This document shows positions 24,209 to 32,757 of a stretch of 36,426 bases of DNA, one piece after another. Each line of letters begins with the position of its first letter. Position 1 is the stretch's first letter. Source of the DNA: Opitutus sp. (lineage in GTDB: Bacteria; Verrucomicrobiota; Verrucomicrobiia; Opitutales; Opitutaceae). Under the pieces are notes generated by a model that ran no database searches, had not been told where the DNA came from, and saw only the letters and a program-made list of their open reading frames with translations. The DNA lies in contig SIBG01000037.1 of the NCBI GenBank assembly GCA_009695305.1, positions 1 to 36,426 of the forward strand. The letters run 5' to 3'. Both the position numbers and the translations under genes were made by a program.

Positions 24209-25408
24209 ATGGAGGCGCACTTGATCGAGTTTCTCAGCATGATGCTGCGCTGGCTGCACGTGATCGCGGGCATCGCGTGGATTGGGTCGTCGTTTTATTT
24301 CATCTGGCTGGACAACTCGCTCGAACCGCCGCCGGCCGGCTCTGACACCGCGAAGAAGGGCGTGGCGGGTGAGTTGTGGGCGGTGCACGGCGGCGGTTTC
24401 TACAATCCGCAGAAATACGCGGTCGCCCCGGCCTCGCTGCCGGCCCAGCTGCATTGGTTCAAGTGGGAGGCCTATACGACGTGGCTGTCGGGCACGGCGT
24501 TGCTCGTGGTAGTTTATTGGCTGAAGGCGCAGACGATGATGATCGATCCGGCGGTCGCGGGTCTGAGTGTGGGGCAGGCGGTCGGGATCGGTGGCGCGAG
24601 CATGATCGTTTCGTGGTTGGTCTATGATGGGCTGTGTCGCTCGCCGCTCGGGAGTCGCGGCCTGCTGCTGGGGGTGATCGTGTTTGCGTTGATGACGCTG
24701 CTTGCCTGGGGCCTGGCGCGGACGTTCGGGGGACGCGCGGCGTTCATCCATGTCGGCACAGCGATCGGGACGATCATGGTGGCGAATGTGTTTTTCGTGA
24801 TCATCCCCGGCCAGAAAAAGATGGTCGATGCGATGCGCGCGGGCGGGTTGCCCGATCCGATTTACGGCCAGCGCGGTAAGCAGCGCAGCGTGCATAACAA
24901 TTACTTCACGTTGCCGGTGCTGTTCATCATGGTGAGCCACCACTACTCCTCGACCTACGCGCATCCGCACAATTGGGCGGTGCTCGCGCTGATGGCGGCG
25001 GCAGCGGTGAGCATCCGGCATTTTTTCAACCGGCGACACAAAGGCGTGCTGGAGTGGCGCTATCCGGCGTTGGGCGCGGCGCTGCTCGGCCTAGTGGGAT
25101 GGTGGACCATGCCGCATCTCGCGCCGTTGCCGAAAGTGGAGGGGCCGGTGACGTTCGACCAAGTGCGGGCCATCGTGGGCCAGCGGTGTGTGACGTGTCA
25201 TTCGCCGGCGCCGACCTTTGCCGGGGTCGCGCAAGCACCCGCGGGTGTCGTGCTGCACACTTCCGAGGCACTGCTGCAGAACGCCCAGCGGGTCTACCAA
25301 CAGGTGGTGGTCACACGCATCATGCCGTTGGGCAACGTCACACAAGTGACCGACTACGAGCGCGCGGTGGTCGCGGCCTGGGTGAAGGACGGAGCGAAGT
25401 CGAAATAG
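24209..25408 (+). CDS. puuD: Membrane urate hydroxylase with cytochrome c domain
   Basis: 399 residues from MEAHLIEFLSMML. Matches PuuD, the membrane-bound enzyme that oxidises urate to 5-hydroxyisourate and passes electrons to a c-type cytochrome instead of making peroxide. The membrane part has several helices and conserved blocks RWLHVIAGIAWIGSSFYF (14-31), GGGFYNPQKY (61-70), HWFKWEAYTTWLSG (82-95), FFVIIPGQKKMVD, and HNNYFTLPVLFIMVSHHY (229-246). The C-terminal cytochrome c domain carries C327-V-T-C-H331 with M372 (IMPLGNVTQ) as likely sixth haem ligand. Length is normal for the family. No other purine degradation genes are nearby. Confidence 0.93.
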   Translation: MEAHLIEFLSMMLRWLHVIAGIAWIGSSFYFIWLDNSLEPPPAGSDTAKKGVAGELWAVHGGGFYNPQKYAVAPASLPAQLHWFKWEAYTTWLSGTALLVVVYWLKAQTMMIDPAVAGLSVGQAVGIGGASMIVSWLVYDGLCRSPLGSRGLLLGVIVFALMTLLAWGLARTFGGRAAFIHVGTAIGTIMVANVFFVIIPGQKKMVDAMRAGGLPDPIYGQRGKQRSVHNNYFTLPVLFIMVSHHYSSTYAHPHNWAVLALMAAAAVSIRHFFNRRHKGVLEWRYPALGAALLGLVGWWTMPHLAPLPKVEGPVTFDQVRAIVGQRCVTCHSPAPTFAGVAQAPAGVVLHTSEALLQNAQRVYQQVVVTRIMPLGNVTQVTDYERAVVAAWVKDGAKSK

Positions 25409-25523
25409 CCGGCGCAGATTTCGCGGCGCGGTTTTGGCTCGACTTTCGCGCGGAGCTCGATTGGCTCGCAAACTTTTACGCCCGCGGGCCTCGGCCCGAT
25501 TCTCCTCCCACATCCATCCAATC

Positions 25524-26870
25524 ATGAGCAGCAAACGCAACATTCCGACCCGTCGTTTCGTCAAACCGACTTACGAGTTCCTCATCGAAAAGAAGCGCGA
25601 TGGCGGCGAGTTTTCCCAAGAGGAAATCCGCTATATTGTTGACAGCACGCTGGATGGTGAGATGCCGCAGCATCAACTCGCGGCGCTCGCGATGGCGATT
25701 TATTTCTCCGGCATGTCGGCGCAGGAGACCGCTGACCTGACTGAGGAGATGATGCTCTCGGGCGAAGTGATCGACCTTTCGCACATCGCGAAGCCGAAAA
25801 TCGATAAATATTCGACGGGCGGAGTGGGCGACAAGACGGCCCTCGTCCTCGTCCCACTGGCGATGGCCAGCGGCGTAGTCGTTCCCATGATGTGCGGCGT
25901 CGAGCACGACTGCATCATCAACACCCTCGAAAAACTCGCCTCCATCCCCGGTTTCAAGAGTAACCAGACCAACGAGCACTTTGCCCAGCAGCTCGCCAAA
26001 ATTGGCGGTGCGATCGTCGTGCAGACCCCGGATCTCGCTCCGGCGGATGCCCGGCTCTACGCGCTCCGCAAGGAAACCGGCACCATCCCAAGCTTGCCGC
26101 TCATCACCGGCTCAGTGCTTTCCAAGAAACTCGCGGAAGGCTCCGAAGGCCTCGTGATCGACGTGAAGTGGGGCAACGGCTCCTTCATCAAGGAACTGGA
26201 GCAGGCGAAACAACTCGCGCGCTCGATGACCCGCGTCGGCCGCTCGATGAAGCGCCGCTGCGTCGCCCTCGTAACCGACATGAACCAGCCGCTCGGCGAT
26301 ACGGTCGGCACCTCACTCGAGGTGAAGGAAGCCATCAAACTCCTGAAGGGCGAAGGCCCCGAGGACATGAAAGAGCTCGTCCTCAAACTCGGCATGGAAA
26401 TCGTCCGCCTCGCCGGCGTCGCCGGTTCGACGCTCTCGGCCAAGCAGACCGTGCAGCGCCATCTGACCGACGGTTCCGCGCTCGAAAAACTAAAGGATCT
26501 CATCCGGGCTCAGGGCGGTGACACCAGTTACATCGATCACCCGGAGAAATTTCCCCAAGCGCGGCACATCCGCAAACTGCCCGCCCCGAAGCGCGGCTAC
26601 GTTCACACCATCAATGCGGCGATGATCGCCCGCGGCGTCCACCTTCTCGGCGCCGGCAAGGAGCACGCGCACGACAAGATCGATTACGCGGTCGGCGTGT
26701 CCGAAATCCGCAAGGTCGGCACCCAGGTGAAACAGGGCGAGCCGCTGATGATGATTCATTACAACGACGAGGCGAAGCTCGAGCAGGCACTTGAATTCTT
26801 CAAAAGCGCCTACCGCCTCGCGCCGAAGCGTCCCACGCCCCCGCCGCTCATCGTCGAGCGCGTGGCTTAA
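25524..26870 (+). CDS. Thymidine/pyrimidine nucleoside phosphorylase homologue, altered phosphate loop
   Basis: 448 residues from MSSKRNIPTRR; the 30 codons upstream overlap a non-coding leader. Overall a DeoA-family protein: helical first domain, K95-Y-S97 in DKYSTGGVGDKTALVL, base-binding R182, S197 and K201 in the family's spacing (matching E. coli R171, S186, K190), VTDMNQPLGDTVGTSLEV, and C-terminal KIDYAVGVSEIRKVG. Two conserved features differ: the catalytic His of KHSTGG is Tyr96, and the signature SGRGLGHTGGTLDKLE reads CGVEHDCIINTLEKLA (124-139). The enzyme normally splits thymidine or uridine with phosphate; activity or substrate may be changed here. Followed 21 bases after the stop by a strong terminator, so it ends its unit. 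Confidence 0.85.
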   Translation: MSSKRNIPTRRFVKPTYEFLIEKKRDGGEFSQEEIRYIVDSTLDGEMPQHQLAALAMAIYFSGMSAQETADLTEEMMLSGEVIDLSHIAKPKIDKYSTGGVGDKTALVLVPLAMASGVVVPMMCGVEHDCIINTLEKLASIPGFKSNQTNEHFAQQLAKIGGAIVVQTPDLAPADARLYALRKETGTIPSLPLITGSVLSKKLAEGSEGLVIDVKWGNGSFIKELEQAKQLARSMTRVGRSMKRRCVALVTDMNQPLGDTVGTSLEVKEAIKLLKGEGPEDMKELVLKLGMEIVRLAGVAGSTLSAKQTVQRHLTDGSALEKLKDLIRAQGGDTSYIDHPEKFPQARHIRKLPAPKRGYVHTINAAMIARGVHLLGAGKEHAHDKIDYAVGVSEIRKVGTQVKQGEPLMMIHYNDEAKLEQALEFFKSAYRLAPKRPTPPPLIVERVA

Positions 26871-26891
26871 GCGCCGCGCACTCTGCCAGCC

Positions 26892-26922
26892 GGCCGGCCG
26901 GATTTTTCCGCCGGCCTTTTTT
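26892..26922 (+). terminator. Rho-independent terminator after the nucleoside phosphorylase homologue
   Basis: Stem GGCCGGC (26892-26898) pairs with GCCGGCC (26910-26916), with an 11-base loop and six T residues at 26917-26922. Confidence 0.9.
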
Positions 26923-27044
26923 GTGGGGGCACGAAAGATTCGCGATTGCGGCCGGAGAAAGACCCTGCCCTCGTCGGGCGGGCTCTGTCGATGCTGACGG
27001 CTCTGGCCCTCATCGATCATTCGCTCGCACCGCCATTTTTCCTC

Positions 27045-27905
27045 ATGCCAAAACTCGGTTACAACCTCCTCGCTTGGTCGTCGCTGGTGACGGACGACCT
27101 GCTTCCCATTCTCGATCGCCTGCATAAAATTGGCTACGAAGGCATCGAGTTTGCCGCGATGGGCACCGCCGACCCCGCGGCCTACCGCCGGCTCGGGGCG
27201 CACGCCCGTGGGCTCGGCCTGCAGACCACCGCCGCCATCGGCCTCGGTCCGCACGAAAATCCCGTGAGCCCCGATGCCGCCGTGCGCCGACTGGCGGTGG
27301 ACCGCCTCAAGTGGACCGTCGACCGCGCCGTCGATGGCGGTGCGACCGTGATCTGCGGGCCGTCTCATTCGGCGTTTGCCACGTTCACCCGGGATGTGCC
27401 GCGCGCCGACGAATACCAGCGCAGCGCCGAGGTGCTCCGCGAGGCAGGCGATTATGCCAAGCAAGCTGGCGTGACGTTTGCCGTCGAGGCGCTCAACCGC
27501 TTTGAGTGTTACCTCTGCAACACCATGGCCCAGCTCCGCTCGCTCGTCGAGTTGACCGGTCATCCCAACATCCGCGCGATGTTCGACACCCACCACGCCA
27601 ACATCGAGGAGAAGTCTCAGGGCGCCGCCGTCCGCGAGATTGCGCCTGTCCTCGTGCACGTCCACCTGAGCGAGAACGACCGCGGCACACCCGGCGCAGG
27701 CCAGGTGCGGTGGGACGAAGCGCTGACGGCGCTCGCGGGCGTCGGCTACGACGGTTGGATGATGGTCGAGGCCTTTACGCGGGCGGATCCGGGCTTTGCC
27801 AACGCGATCAACGTCTGGCGCGAATTTTCGCCGGCGTGGGAGATCGCGGAAAAAGGCCACGCGTTTCTCCGTCCAAGGATTGCCGCCGCCGGCTTTCGCC
27901 GCTGA
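27045..27905 (+). CDS. Sugar isomerase/epimerase-type TIM-barrel protein
   Basis: 286 residues from MPKLGYNLLAWS; the upstream in-frame stretch crosses the terminator-proximal leader and was dropped. It belongs to the xylose-isomerase-like TIM barrels, closest in style to ketose 3-epimerases (tagatose/psicose type). The four metal ligands are in order: E148 (FAVEALNRFE), D181 (MFDTHHAN), H207 (VHVHLSENDRGTPG) and E242 (WMMVEAF). E148-NRFECY and the SENDRG-xPG-xG loop are typical of that subgroup. Likely interconverts a free ketose or a related sugar in the cytoplasm; exact substrate unknown. The ThuA-like gene follows at 57 bases, which fits a small sugar-related unit. Confidence 0.85.
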   Translation: MPKLGYNLLAWSSLVTDDLLPILDRLHKIGYEGIEFAAMGTADPAAYRRLGAHARGLGLQTTAAIGLGPHENPVSPDAAVRRLAVDRLKWTVDRAVDGGATVICGPSHSAFATFTRDVPRADEYQRSAEVLREAGDYAKQAGVTFAVEALNRFECYLCNTMAQLRSLVELTGHPNIRAMFDTHHANIEEKSQGAAVREIAPVLVHVHLSENDRGTPGAGQVRWDEALTALAGVGYDGWMMVEAFTRADPGFANAINVWREFSPAWEIAEKGHAFLRPRIAAAGFRR

Positions 27906-27962
27906 CGGGCCCGCCCGCCACGGGGCGGCCTCATGCCTTGGATCCTGTCGGCTCGCCTCTTG

Positions 27963-29024
27963 ATGAAACCACCTCGCTTGCTCGTTGGCCTGTTGCCCCT
28001 GCTGACGGCGCTCGTCACCAGCGCCGCACCGTCCACGACCATCTATGAGTTGAAGCCTGGTCCCGGCGCGGGCCGGCACATCGTTTTCCTGACCGGTGAC
28101 GAGGAGTATCGCGGCGAGGAGGGGTTGCCCATGCTCGCGAAAATTCTGAGCCAGCGCCATGGTTTCAAGTGCACGGTGCTGTTCGCGCTCGATCCCGATG
28201 GCACGATCAATCCGGACAACTCCAAATCCGTCGGCGGCGCGGAGGCGCTCGCGAGCGCGGATGCGATCGTGATGCTGCTCCGCTGGCGCGCCTGGCCTGA
28301 TGACGCGATGAAGCTGTTCGCCGAGGCGGTGGCGCGCGGGGTGCCGATCATCGGCCTGCGCACGGCCACGCATTCGTTCTTGTTTCGACCCGGCGTGCCG
28401 ACCTCCTATGTGAGTTACAATAATTTTGGGCGCGAGGTGCTCGGCGAGAATTGGGTGAGTCATTGGGGGCCAAACCGTCGCGGCGCCACGCGCGGCGTGG
28501 TCGAGCCCGGCGCCGAAAGTGACCCGATCATGCGCGGCGTCTCCGACCTCTTCGGCGATTCCGGCGCTTATGAAGTGCATCCAGCAGACGCGAAAATTCT
28601 CGTGCGTGGCCAGGTCTTGAAAGGCATGAGCCCGACCGACGAGCCTGACACCTATCGGGAAAAGCGATCGTCCGACCAGGAGGAGCAGGGGATTAACGAT
28701 CCGCTGATGGCGGTGGCTTGGACGCGCCGACACGAAAATCCCGGCGGCAAAGCGAATCGCGTTTTTTGCACCACGATGGGCGCGGCGACGGATTTGGTGA
28801 ACGAAGGACTGCGTCGGCTCGTCGTCAACGCCGTCTACTGGGGTTTCGGGCTCGATGTGCCGGCCCGCGCCAATGTGGCCTTTGTCGATGCCTACGCGCC
28901 CTCGCCCTACGCCTTCAAGGGCTACCGCCGCGGCCTCACGCCCGCCGACCACGCGCTCGGGCTCGTGCTGCGGGCGGGCGAGGCGGCACCAGCGAAGTCG
29001 ACCGTGACACCGGTCGCCAAGTAG
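27963..29024 (+). CDS. Secreted ThuA-like protein
   Basis: 353 residues from MKPPRLLVGLLPLLTALVTSAA, a signal peptide with cleavage near residue 22; a 9-codon earlier Met is possible. The body has a ThuA/type I glutamine-amidotransferase-like alpha/beta pattern: HIVFLTGDEEYRGEEGLPMLAKIL, ALASADAIVMLLRWRAWPDDAMKLF, VPIIGLRTATHSF, NRVFCTTMGAATDLVNEGLRRLVVNAVYWGFG. ThuA-like proteins are common in Planctomycetes and Verrucomicrobia next to sugar catabolism genes; trehalose utilisation gave the name, the reaction is unknown. The catalytic Cys of true amidotransferases is not evident. Probably periplasmic. Confidence 0.82.
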   Translation: MKPPRLLVGLLPLLTALVTSAAPSTTIYELKPGPGAGRHIVFLTGDEEYRGEEGLPMLAKILSQRHGFKCTVLFALDPDGTINPDNSKSVGGAEALASADAIVMLLRWRAWPDDAMKLFAEAVARGVPIIGLRTATHSFLFRPGVPTSYVSYNNFGREVLGENWVSHWGPNRRGATRGVVEPGAESDPIMRGVSDLFGDSGAYEVHPADAKILVRGQVLKGMSPTDEPDTYREKRSSDQEEQGINDPLMAVAWTRRHENPGGKANRVFCTTMGAATDLVNEGLRRLVVNAVYWGFGLDVPARANVAFVDAYAPSPYAFKGYRRGLTPADHALGLVLRAGEAAPAKSTVTPVAK

Positions 29025-29085
29025 GGAGATTTGCTGGGAGTTTTTGGTGGCACGGAGCAGCGCGCCCGTGCCACTTTGGTCGGTA

Positions 29086-30354
29086 ATGTCCGACGAATTT
29101 TCCCTCGAAGAGAAACCCGCCAAGGCACCGCCGTCCCGCCCTGAGCCGGCCGAACGGGCCGTGATCGATCGCTCCGCGTGGCCGCGGCCGTGGGCGCAGT
29201 TGAAATATTTCACCTTTCAGCCGGCGATTTTTCCCCGCCTGCTCGGCCAGTGTTCGCCCGACGCCCGGCCGGGTGACTTCGTCAACGTCTACGACAAGAA
29301 CGGCAACCTCACCGGTGGCGGGCTCTTCAACCCCCGCGCCAAGATTCCGCTCCGGGTCGTGTGCCACTCGACGGAGCCAGTCACCGAGGCGTATTTTGAC
29401 ACCGCGCTCCGCCGCGCCGTCGCGCTCCGCCGCGAGTTGTTCAAGCTCGATGAGTCCACCGACGCCTACCGGCTGATCAATTCCGACGGCGACGGCCTGA
29501 GCGGCCTCATGATCGATCGCTACGGCGACACGCTGCTCTGTGAAGTCTACAGTCTCGGGATCGCGCAGCGCCTGCCGCAGTGGCTGCCGCTCCTGCATGA
29601 ACTCGCGGGCACGAAATTCGCGCGCGTCCACGTGGACCATGACCTCGGCAGTCTCGAAGGCATCAAGCCATCGACCTTCAAAGAAACGAACGCCGCCGCG
29701 CCGCGCGCCGTGAAAATCCGGGAGCACGGCGTGCGCTACGAGGTGGATTTCGCCGAGGGCCACAAGACGGGATTCTTCTGCGACCAACGCGACAACCGCC
29801 GCGGCATCGCGCGCTTCACGCAGAATGCCCGCGTGCTCGATCTCTGCTGCTACACCGGTGGATTTTCGCTCAACGCCAAGGTTCTCGGTGGGGCCGCGGA
29901 CGTGACGAGCGTCGACCTCGACGAAGTCGCCCTCGCGCAGGCGAAGCGCAACGCGAACCTCAACCAGGCCCGGTTGAAATTCGTCCACGCCGATGCCTTC
30001 GCCTACGCGCGCCAGATGCAGCAAAACGGGGAAAAGTGGGACGTGGTGGTGCTCGACCCGCCGAAGTTCATCTTTACCCGCGATGCAGCCGGCAACTGGG
30101 AGGGCCGCCAGAAATACGAGGATCTTAACCTCCTCTCAATCTCGCTGGTGAAACCCGGCGGCATCTTCGTGACGTGCTCGTGTTCTGGATTGCTGAGCCT
30201 GGAGGATTTCGAGGGTCACGTGATCAAGGCCGCGCATCGCCTCCAGCGCCGGCTGCAGTTCTTCGATCGCACCGGCCCGGGCGTGGATCATCCCGTTTAT
30301 TCCAACTGCCTTGAGAGCCGTTACCTCAAGGTGCTGTGGGCGCGGGCGGTGTGA
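29086..30354 (+). CDS. rlmI: RlmI-like 23S rRNA cytosine-C5 methyltransferase
   Basis: 422 residues from MSDEFSLEEKP. N-terminal PUA-like part (GDFVNVYDKNGNLTGGGLFNP), a middle EEHEE-like region (YRLINSDGDGLSGLMIDRYGD), then a Rossmann SAM-methyltransferase: KTGFFCDQRDNR, motif I VLDLCCYTGGFSLNA, TSVDLDEVALAQAKRNA, motif IV VVVLDPPKF and motif VI TCSCSG with the likely catalytic Cys. This order is that of RlmI (YccW), which makes m5C1962 in E. coli 23S rRNA. Identity of the exact target base in this organism is inferred. The first 30 residues are charged and poorly conserved. Confidence 0.85.
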   Translation: MSDEFSLEEKPAKAPPSRPEPAERAVIDRSAWPRPWAQLKYFTFQPAIFPRLLGQCSPDARPGDFVNVYDKNGNLTGGGLFNPRAKIPLRVVCHSTEPVTEAYFDTALRRAVALRRELFKLDESTDAYRLINSDGDGLSGLMIDRYGDTLLCEVYSLGIAQRLPQWLPLLHELAGTKFARVHVDHDLGSLEGIKPSTFKETNAAAPRAVKIREHGVRYEVDFAEGHKTGFFCDQRDNRRGIARFTQNARVLDLCCYTGGFSLNAKVLGGAADVTSVDLDEVALAQAKRNANLNQARLKFVHADAFAYARQMQQNGEKWDVVVLDPPKFIFTRDAAGNWEGRQKYEDLNLLSISLVKPGGIFVTCSCSGLLSLEDFEGHVIKAAHRLQRRLQFFDRTGPGVDHPVYSNCLESRYLKVLWARAV

Positions 30355-30463
30355 CCACGGGGGTTCGTCCATGGTCGAAAGCTGGAATGCGACGGCCACA
30401 TCTGGTCGCCTAAAGTCCGGCATTGTTTTGCTTAAGATGTTTCTGCATAACGTGCCTCTGTCT

Positions 30464-31876
30464 ATGCCGCGTCCGCTTGCCAGTCTCCTGCATGCGATTT
30501 GTGCCACGCTTATTTTGGCGATGGTCGCGCCCGCGTTGGCGCAGACCAAGCCCCCGTCGCTGCTCGGCGAGACGCGCGAGCAAGTGCTGGATCGCTTCGG
30601 CGAACCGAAAAGCCAGATCGTGGCCGGTCCCAGGTCGGTGCTGTTTTTCGCGCGCATCAAGGTGACATTCAAAAACGGCGTGGTGATCGAAACCGAGGAT
30701 TTGCCGGACGAATCGCCGCCGAAGCGCGTGGTCGAGGCCGCGGCTCCGGCCGCGACCGCCACGGACAATGCCGCCGTAGCTCAGGCCGCGTCCGCCGTCG
30801 CCTCTAACATCGAAGGGGTGGCAACGGTGGCGCCGGCCAAGCCGGCGGCGCCGGTGGCACCTCCCAAAGCGCCCGCTCCAGAGGGACCGCTGCAAATCAG
30901 GCCTGCCAGGCCGCCCTCGGCGGCGGCCCGGCTCGCCTCCAAGTCCGCGCCGACTGTCACCGCTGCGCCGCTCGAGGCCGTGGTCGCCGTCCCCGCGAAA
31001 GCTGCGGCGCCGGCGGCGGGCGAGGCTAAATCGTCCACCACTCCGGGTGCCGCGCCTGAAAAGACCGCGCCGGCCTCGACCGCGCTTGGCGACTCAGCCA
31101 CCCCATCGACCACGACGAAGGATGTGCTCCCCGAAACCACCGTGGCGACCGACGACGAAGAGAAGGCGAAGGCTGAGGCGGACGAGAAGGCAAAGGCCGC
31201 CGCGAAGAAGAAAGCGATCGGACGGCTGCGCCGGATTCGCATCGGTCGCGATCCGACCAGTGAGGACGTGAGCTTGTTCAGCACCAGCACGTATGTGTTT
31301 GCCGCCGCCGTGATCGGCAGCGTGATCTTCCTTTTTTGGCGCCGCACCCAGCGTCGGCTGGAACTCGACGCGACGACCGTGTCGCACACGCCGTTTGGCA
31401 TGGAAAAAGCCGTCGACACCGGCGCGCTGTTCACCGTGGGGCTGCTGGCGAGTCTTTCCACGCGACGTTTTGAGGAGGTAGTGGCCTCATATTACGCCAA
31501 GACCGGGGTGGTCGCCGAGCGGACGAATGCCGGCGCTGGCGAGCCGGTGCACATCAAGATTTTCTGGGAAGGTGAGCTGAAGCCTTTTGCCGGCGTGCAG
31601 TGCCACGCCAGTCCTCCGGGCCTGATCGGCCTCCAGCCGCTGCAGGATCTTTACGCGGCGCTGGCGGCGGCCGAGATCCGCCGTGGCTACGTCGTGACGA
31701 CCGGGAGATTCAACGTGGAGTCGCGCGACTTCGCCGAGGAAAAACATTTCACGTTGTTGCCGGGCGATATTTTTCTGGAGAAACTCAACGCGCTGCCGCC
31801 GGCCGCCCGGGCCGAGTTGCTGAAGGAGGCGAGCGCGCTGGAAGCGGTGGCGCCTTCGACCACCGTTGCCACGTGA
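30464..31876 (+). CDS. Membrane-anchored protein with BamE-like N-part and degenerate Mrr-like domain
   Basis: 470 residues from MPRPLASLLHAI (an earlier ATG at 30437 is in frame). Signal peptide to about residue 27; a SmpA/BamE-like segment at 31-80 (LLGETREQVLDRFGEPKS, VTFKNGVVIETEDL); a long Ala/Pro-rich linker (90-225); a charged helix of KAKAEADEKAKAAAKKK (234-250); one transmembrane helix (276-292); then a domain at about 334-440 like Mrr-type restriction endonucleases (RRFEEVVASYYAKTGVVAE, GVQCHAS, RRGYVVTTGRFNVESRDFAEE, LPGDIFLEKL). In Mrr domains the catalytic pattern is D...QxK; here the D position is H363 and QCK is Q379-C-H381. It is therefore probably not a nuclease. Function unknown. 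It is 109 bases after the methyltransferase gene and 99 before the carbonic anhydrase. Confidence 0.75.
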   Translation: MPRPLASLLHAICATLILAMVAPALAQTKPPSLLGETREQVLDRFGEPKSQIVAGPRSVLFFARIKVTFKNGVVIETEDLPDESPPKRVVEAAAPAATATDNAAVAQAASAVASNIEGVATVAPAKPAAPVAPPKAPAPEGPLQIRPARPPSAAARLASKSAPTVTAAPLEAVVAVPAKAAAPAAGEAKSSTTPGAAPEKTAPASTALGDSATPSTTTKDVLPETTVATDDEEKAKAEADEKAKAAAKKKAIGRLRRIRIGRDPTSEDVSLFSTSTYVFAAAVIGSVIFLFWRRTQRRLELDATTVSHTPFGMEKAVDTGALFTVGLLASLSTRRFEEVVASYYAKTGVVAERTNAGAGEPVHIKIFWEGELKPFAGVQCHASPPGLIGLQPLQDLYAALAAAEIRRGYVVTTGRFNVESRDFAEEKHFTLLPGDIFLEKLNALPPAARAELLKEASALEAVAPSTTVAT

Positions 31877-31975
31877 TCCGGGTGCTGGCCGATGACGGGC
31901 GCCGGGCCGCGGCCCCGCCCCGCGGGGTGGATTGGCGGTGGACATTTTCTCGCCGTCGAAAACGATTTTGAACCA

Positions 31976-32623
31976 ATGGATACCCTGAGTCACCTGTTTG
32001 CCCAGAACCACCAGTGGGCGGAGAGCATCCGTCGACGGGATCCGGAGTTTTTCGAGAAACTTTCCCGTCAGCAGAACCCTGAGTTTCTCTGGATCGGCTG
32101 TTCTGACAGCCGCGTGCCGGCGAACGAGATCATCGGCCTGTTGCCCGGCGAGGTGTTTGTGCATCGCAACCTCGCCAACGTGGTCGTGCATACCGACCTG
32201 AATTGCCTTTCGGTGATCCAGTTCGCCGTCGATGTGCTCAAGGTGAAGCATATCATGGTGGTCGGCCACTATGGCTGTGGTGGCGTGCGCGCCGTGCTGC
32301 GGTGCGAACGGGTGGGCTTGGCGGACAACTGGCTGCGCCACGTCCAGGACGTCCGCGAAAAACACGACGCCTGCTTGTGCCGGCTGAGTGACGACACGGC
32401 CCGCAGCGCCCGGCTGTGCGAGCTAAACGTCATCGAACAAGTGGCCAATGTATGCCAGACGACGATCGTGCGTGACGCGTGGGATCGCGGCCAGGAGCTC
32501 ACCGTCCACGGCTGGATTTATGGGCTACGTGATGGGCTGCTGCGCGATTTGAACTGCACGGGTTCCAGTCAAACGGAGGCGGCGAAGCACCACGATTTGG
32601 CGATCGCGGCGCTCCAACTGTAG
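31976..32623 (+). CDS. can: Beta-class carbonic anhydrase
   Basis: 215 residues from MDTLSHLFAQN, the E. coli Can start. Interconverts CO2 and bicarbonate in the cytoplasm. Zinc ligands C42, H98 and C101 and the D44-x-R46 pair (CSDSR, HYGCGG) sit at the same numbers as in E. coli Can, and the HRNLANVV and SVIQFAVDVLKVKHIMVVGH blocks are conserved. Length normal. The 28 upstream in-frame codons are not conserved and were excluded. Confidence 0.96.
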   Translation: MDTLSHLFAQNHQWAESIRRRDPEFFEKLSRQQNPEFLWIGCSDSRVPANEIIGLLPGEVFVHRNLANVVVHTDLNCLSVIQFAVDVLKVKHIMVVGHYGCGGVRAVLRCERVGLADNWLRHVQDVREKHDACLCRLSDDTARSARLCELNVIEQVANVCQTTIVRDAWDRGQELTVHGWIYGLRDGLLRDLNCTGSSQTEAAKHHDLAIAALQL

Positions 32624-32714
32624 TGGCCGGCATGGCTGGCCTGACCAGCGGGCGCCAAAATATGTTGGGCGCTTGATGCGTCACCCGCCGCTGAGGTGAT
32701 ATGCATCGGCTCGA

Positions 32715-32744
32715 GCCCGGCGGGTTAGGGATAACCCGCCGGGC
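32715..32744. terminator. Perfect hairpin between convergent genes
   Basis: GCCCGGCGGGTTA pairs perfectly with TAACCCGCCGGGC (13 bp) around a GGGA loop, 91 bases after the carbonic anhydrase stop and 13 bases from the CDGSH gene stop. The lack of a T-run on either side makes classic intrinsic termination uncertain; it probably serves as a two-way transcript end. Confidence 0.65.
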
Positions 32745-32757
32745 CGTCGACGCAGGC

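Noticed and set aside
26490-29213. 907-codon minus-strand open frame opposite the epimerase and ThuA-like genes
   Set aside because: It crosses three clear plus-strand genes and a terminator and has His/Arg-rich shadow composition; long antisense frames are expected at this GC content.
31957-31971. AAAACGATTTT palindrome just before the carbonic anhydrase gene as a LacI-type operator
   Set aside because: It lies directly in front of the start codon inside a former reading frame, has only A/T arms and no regulator nearby; chance is likely.
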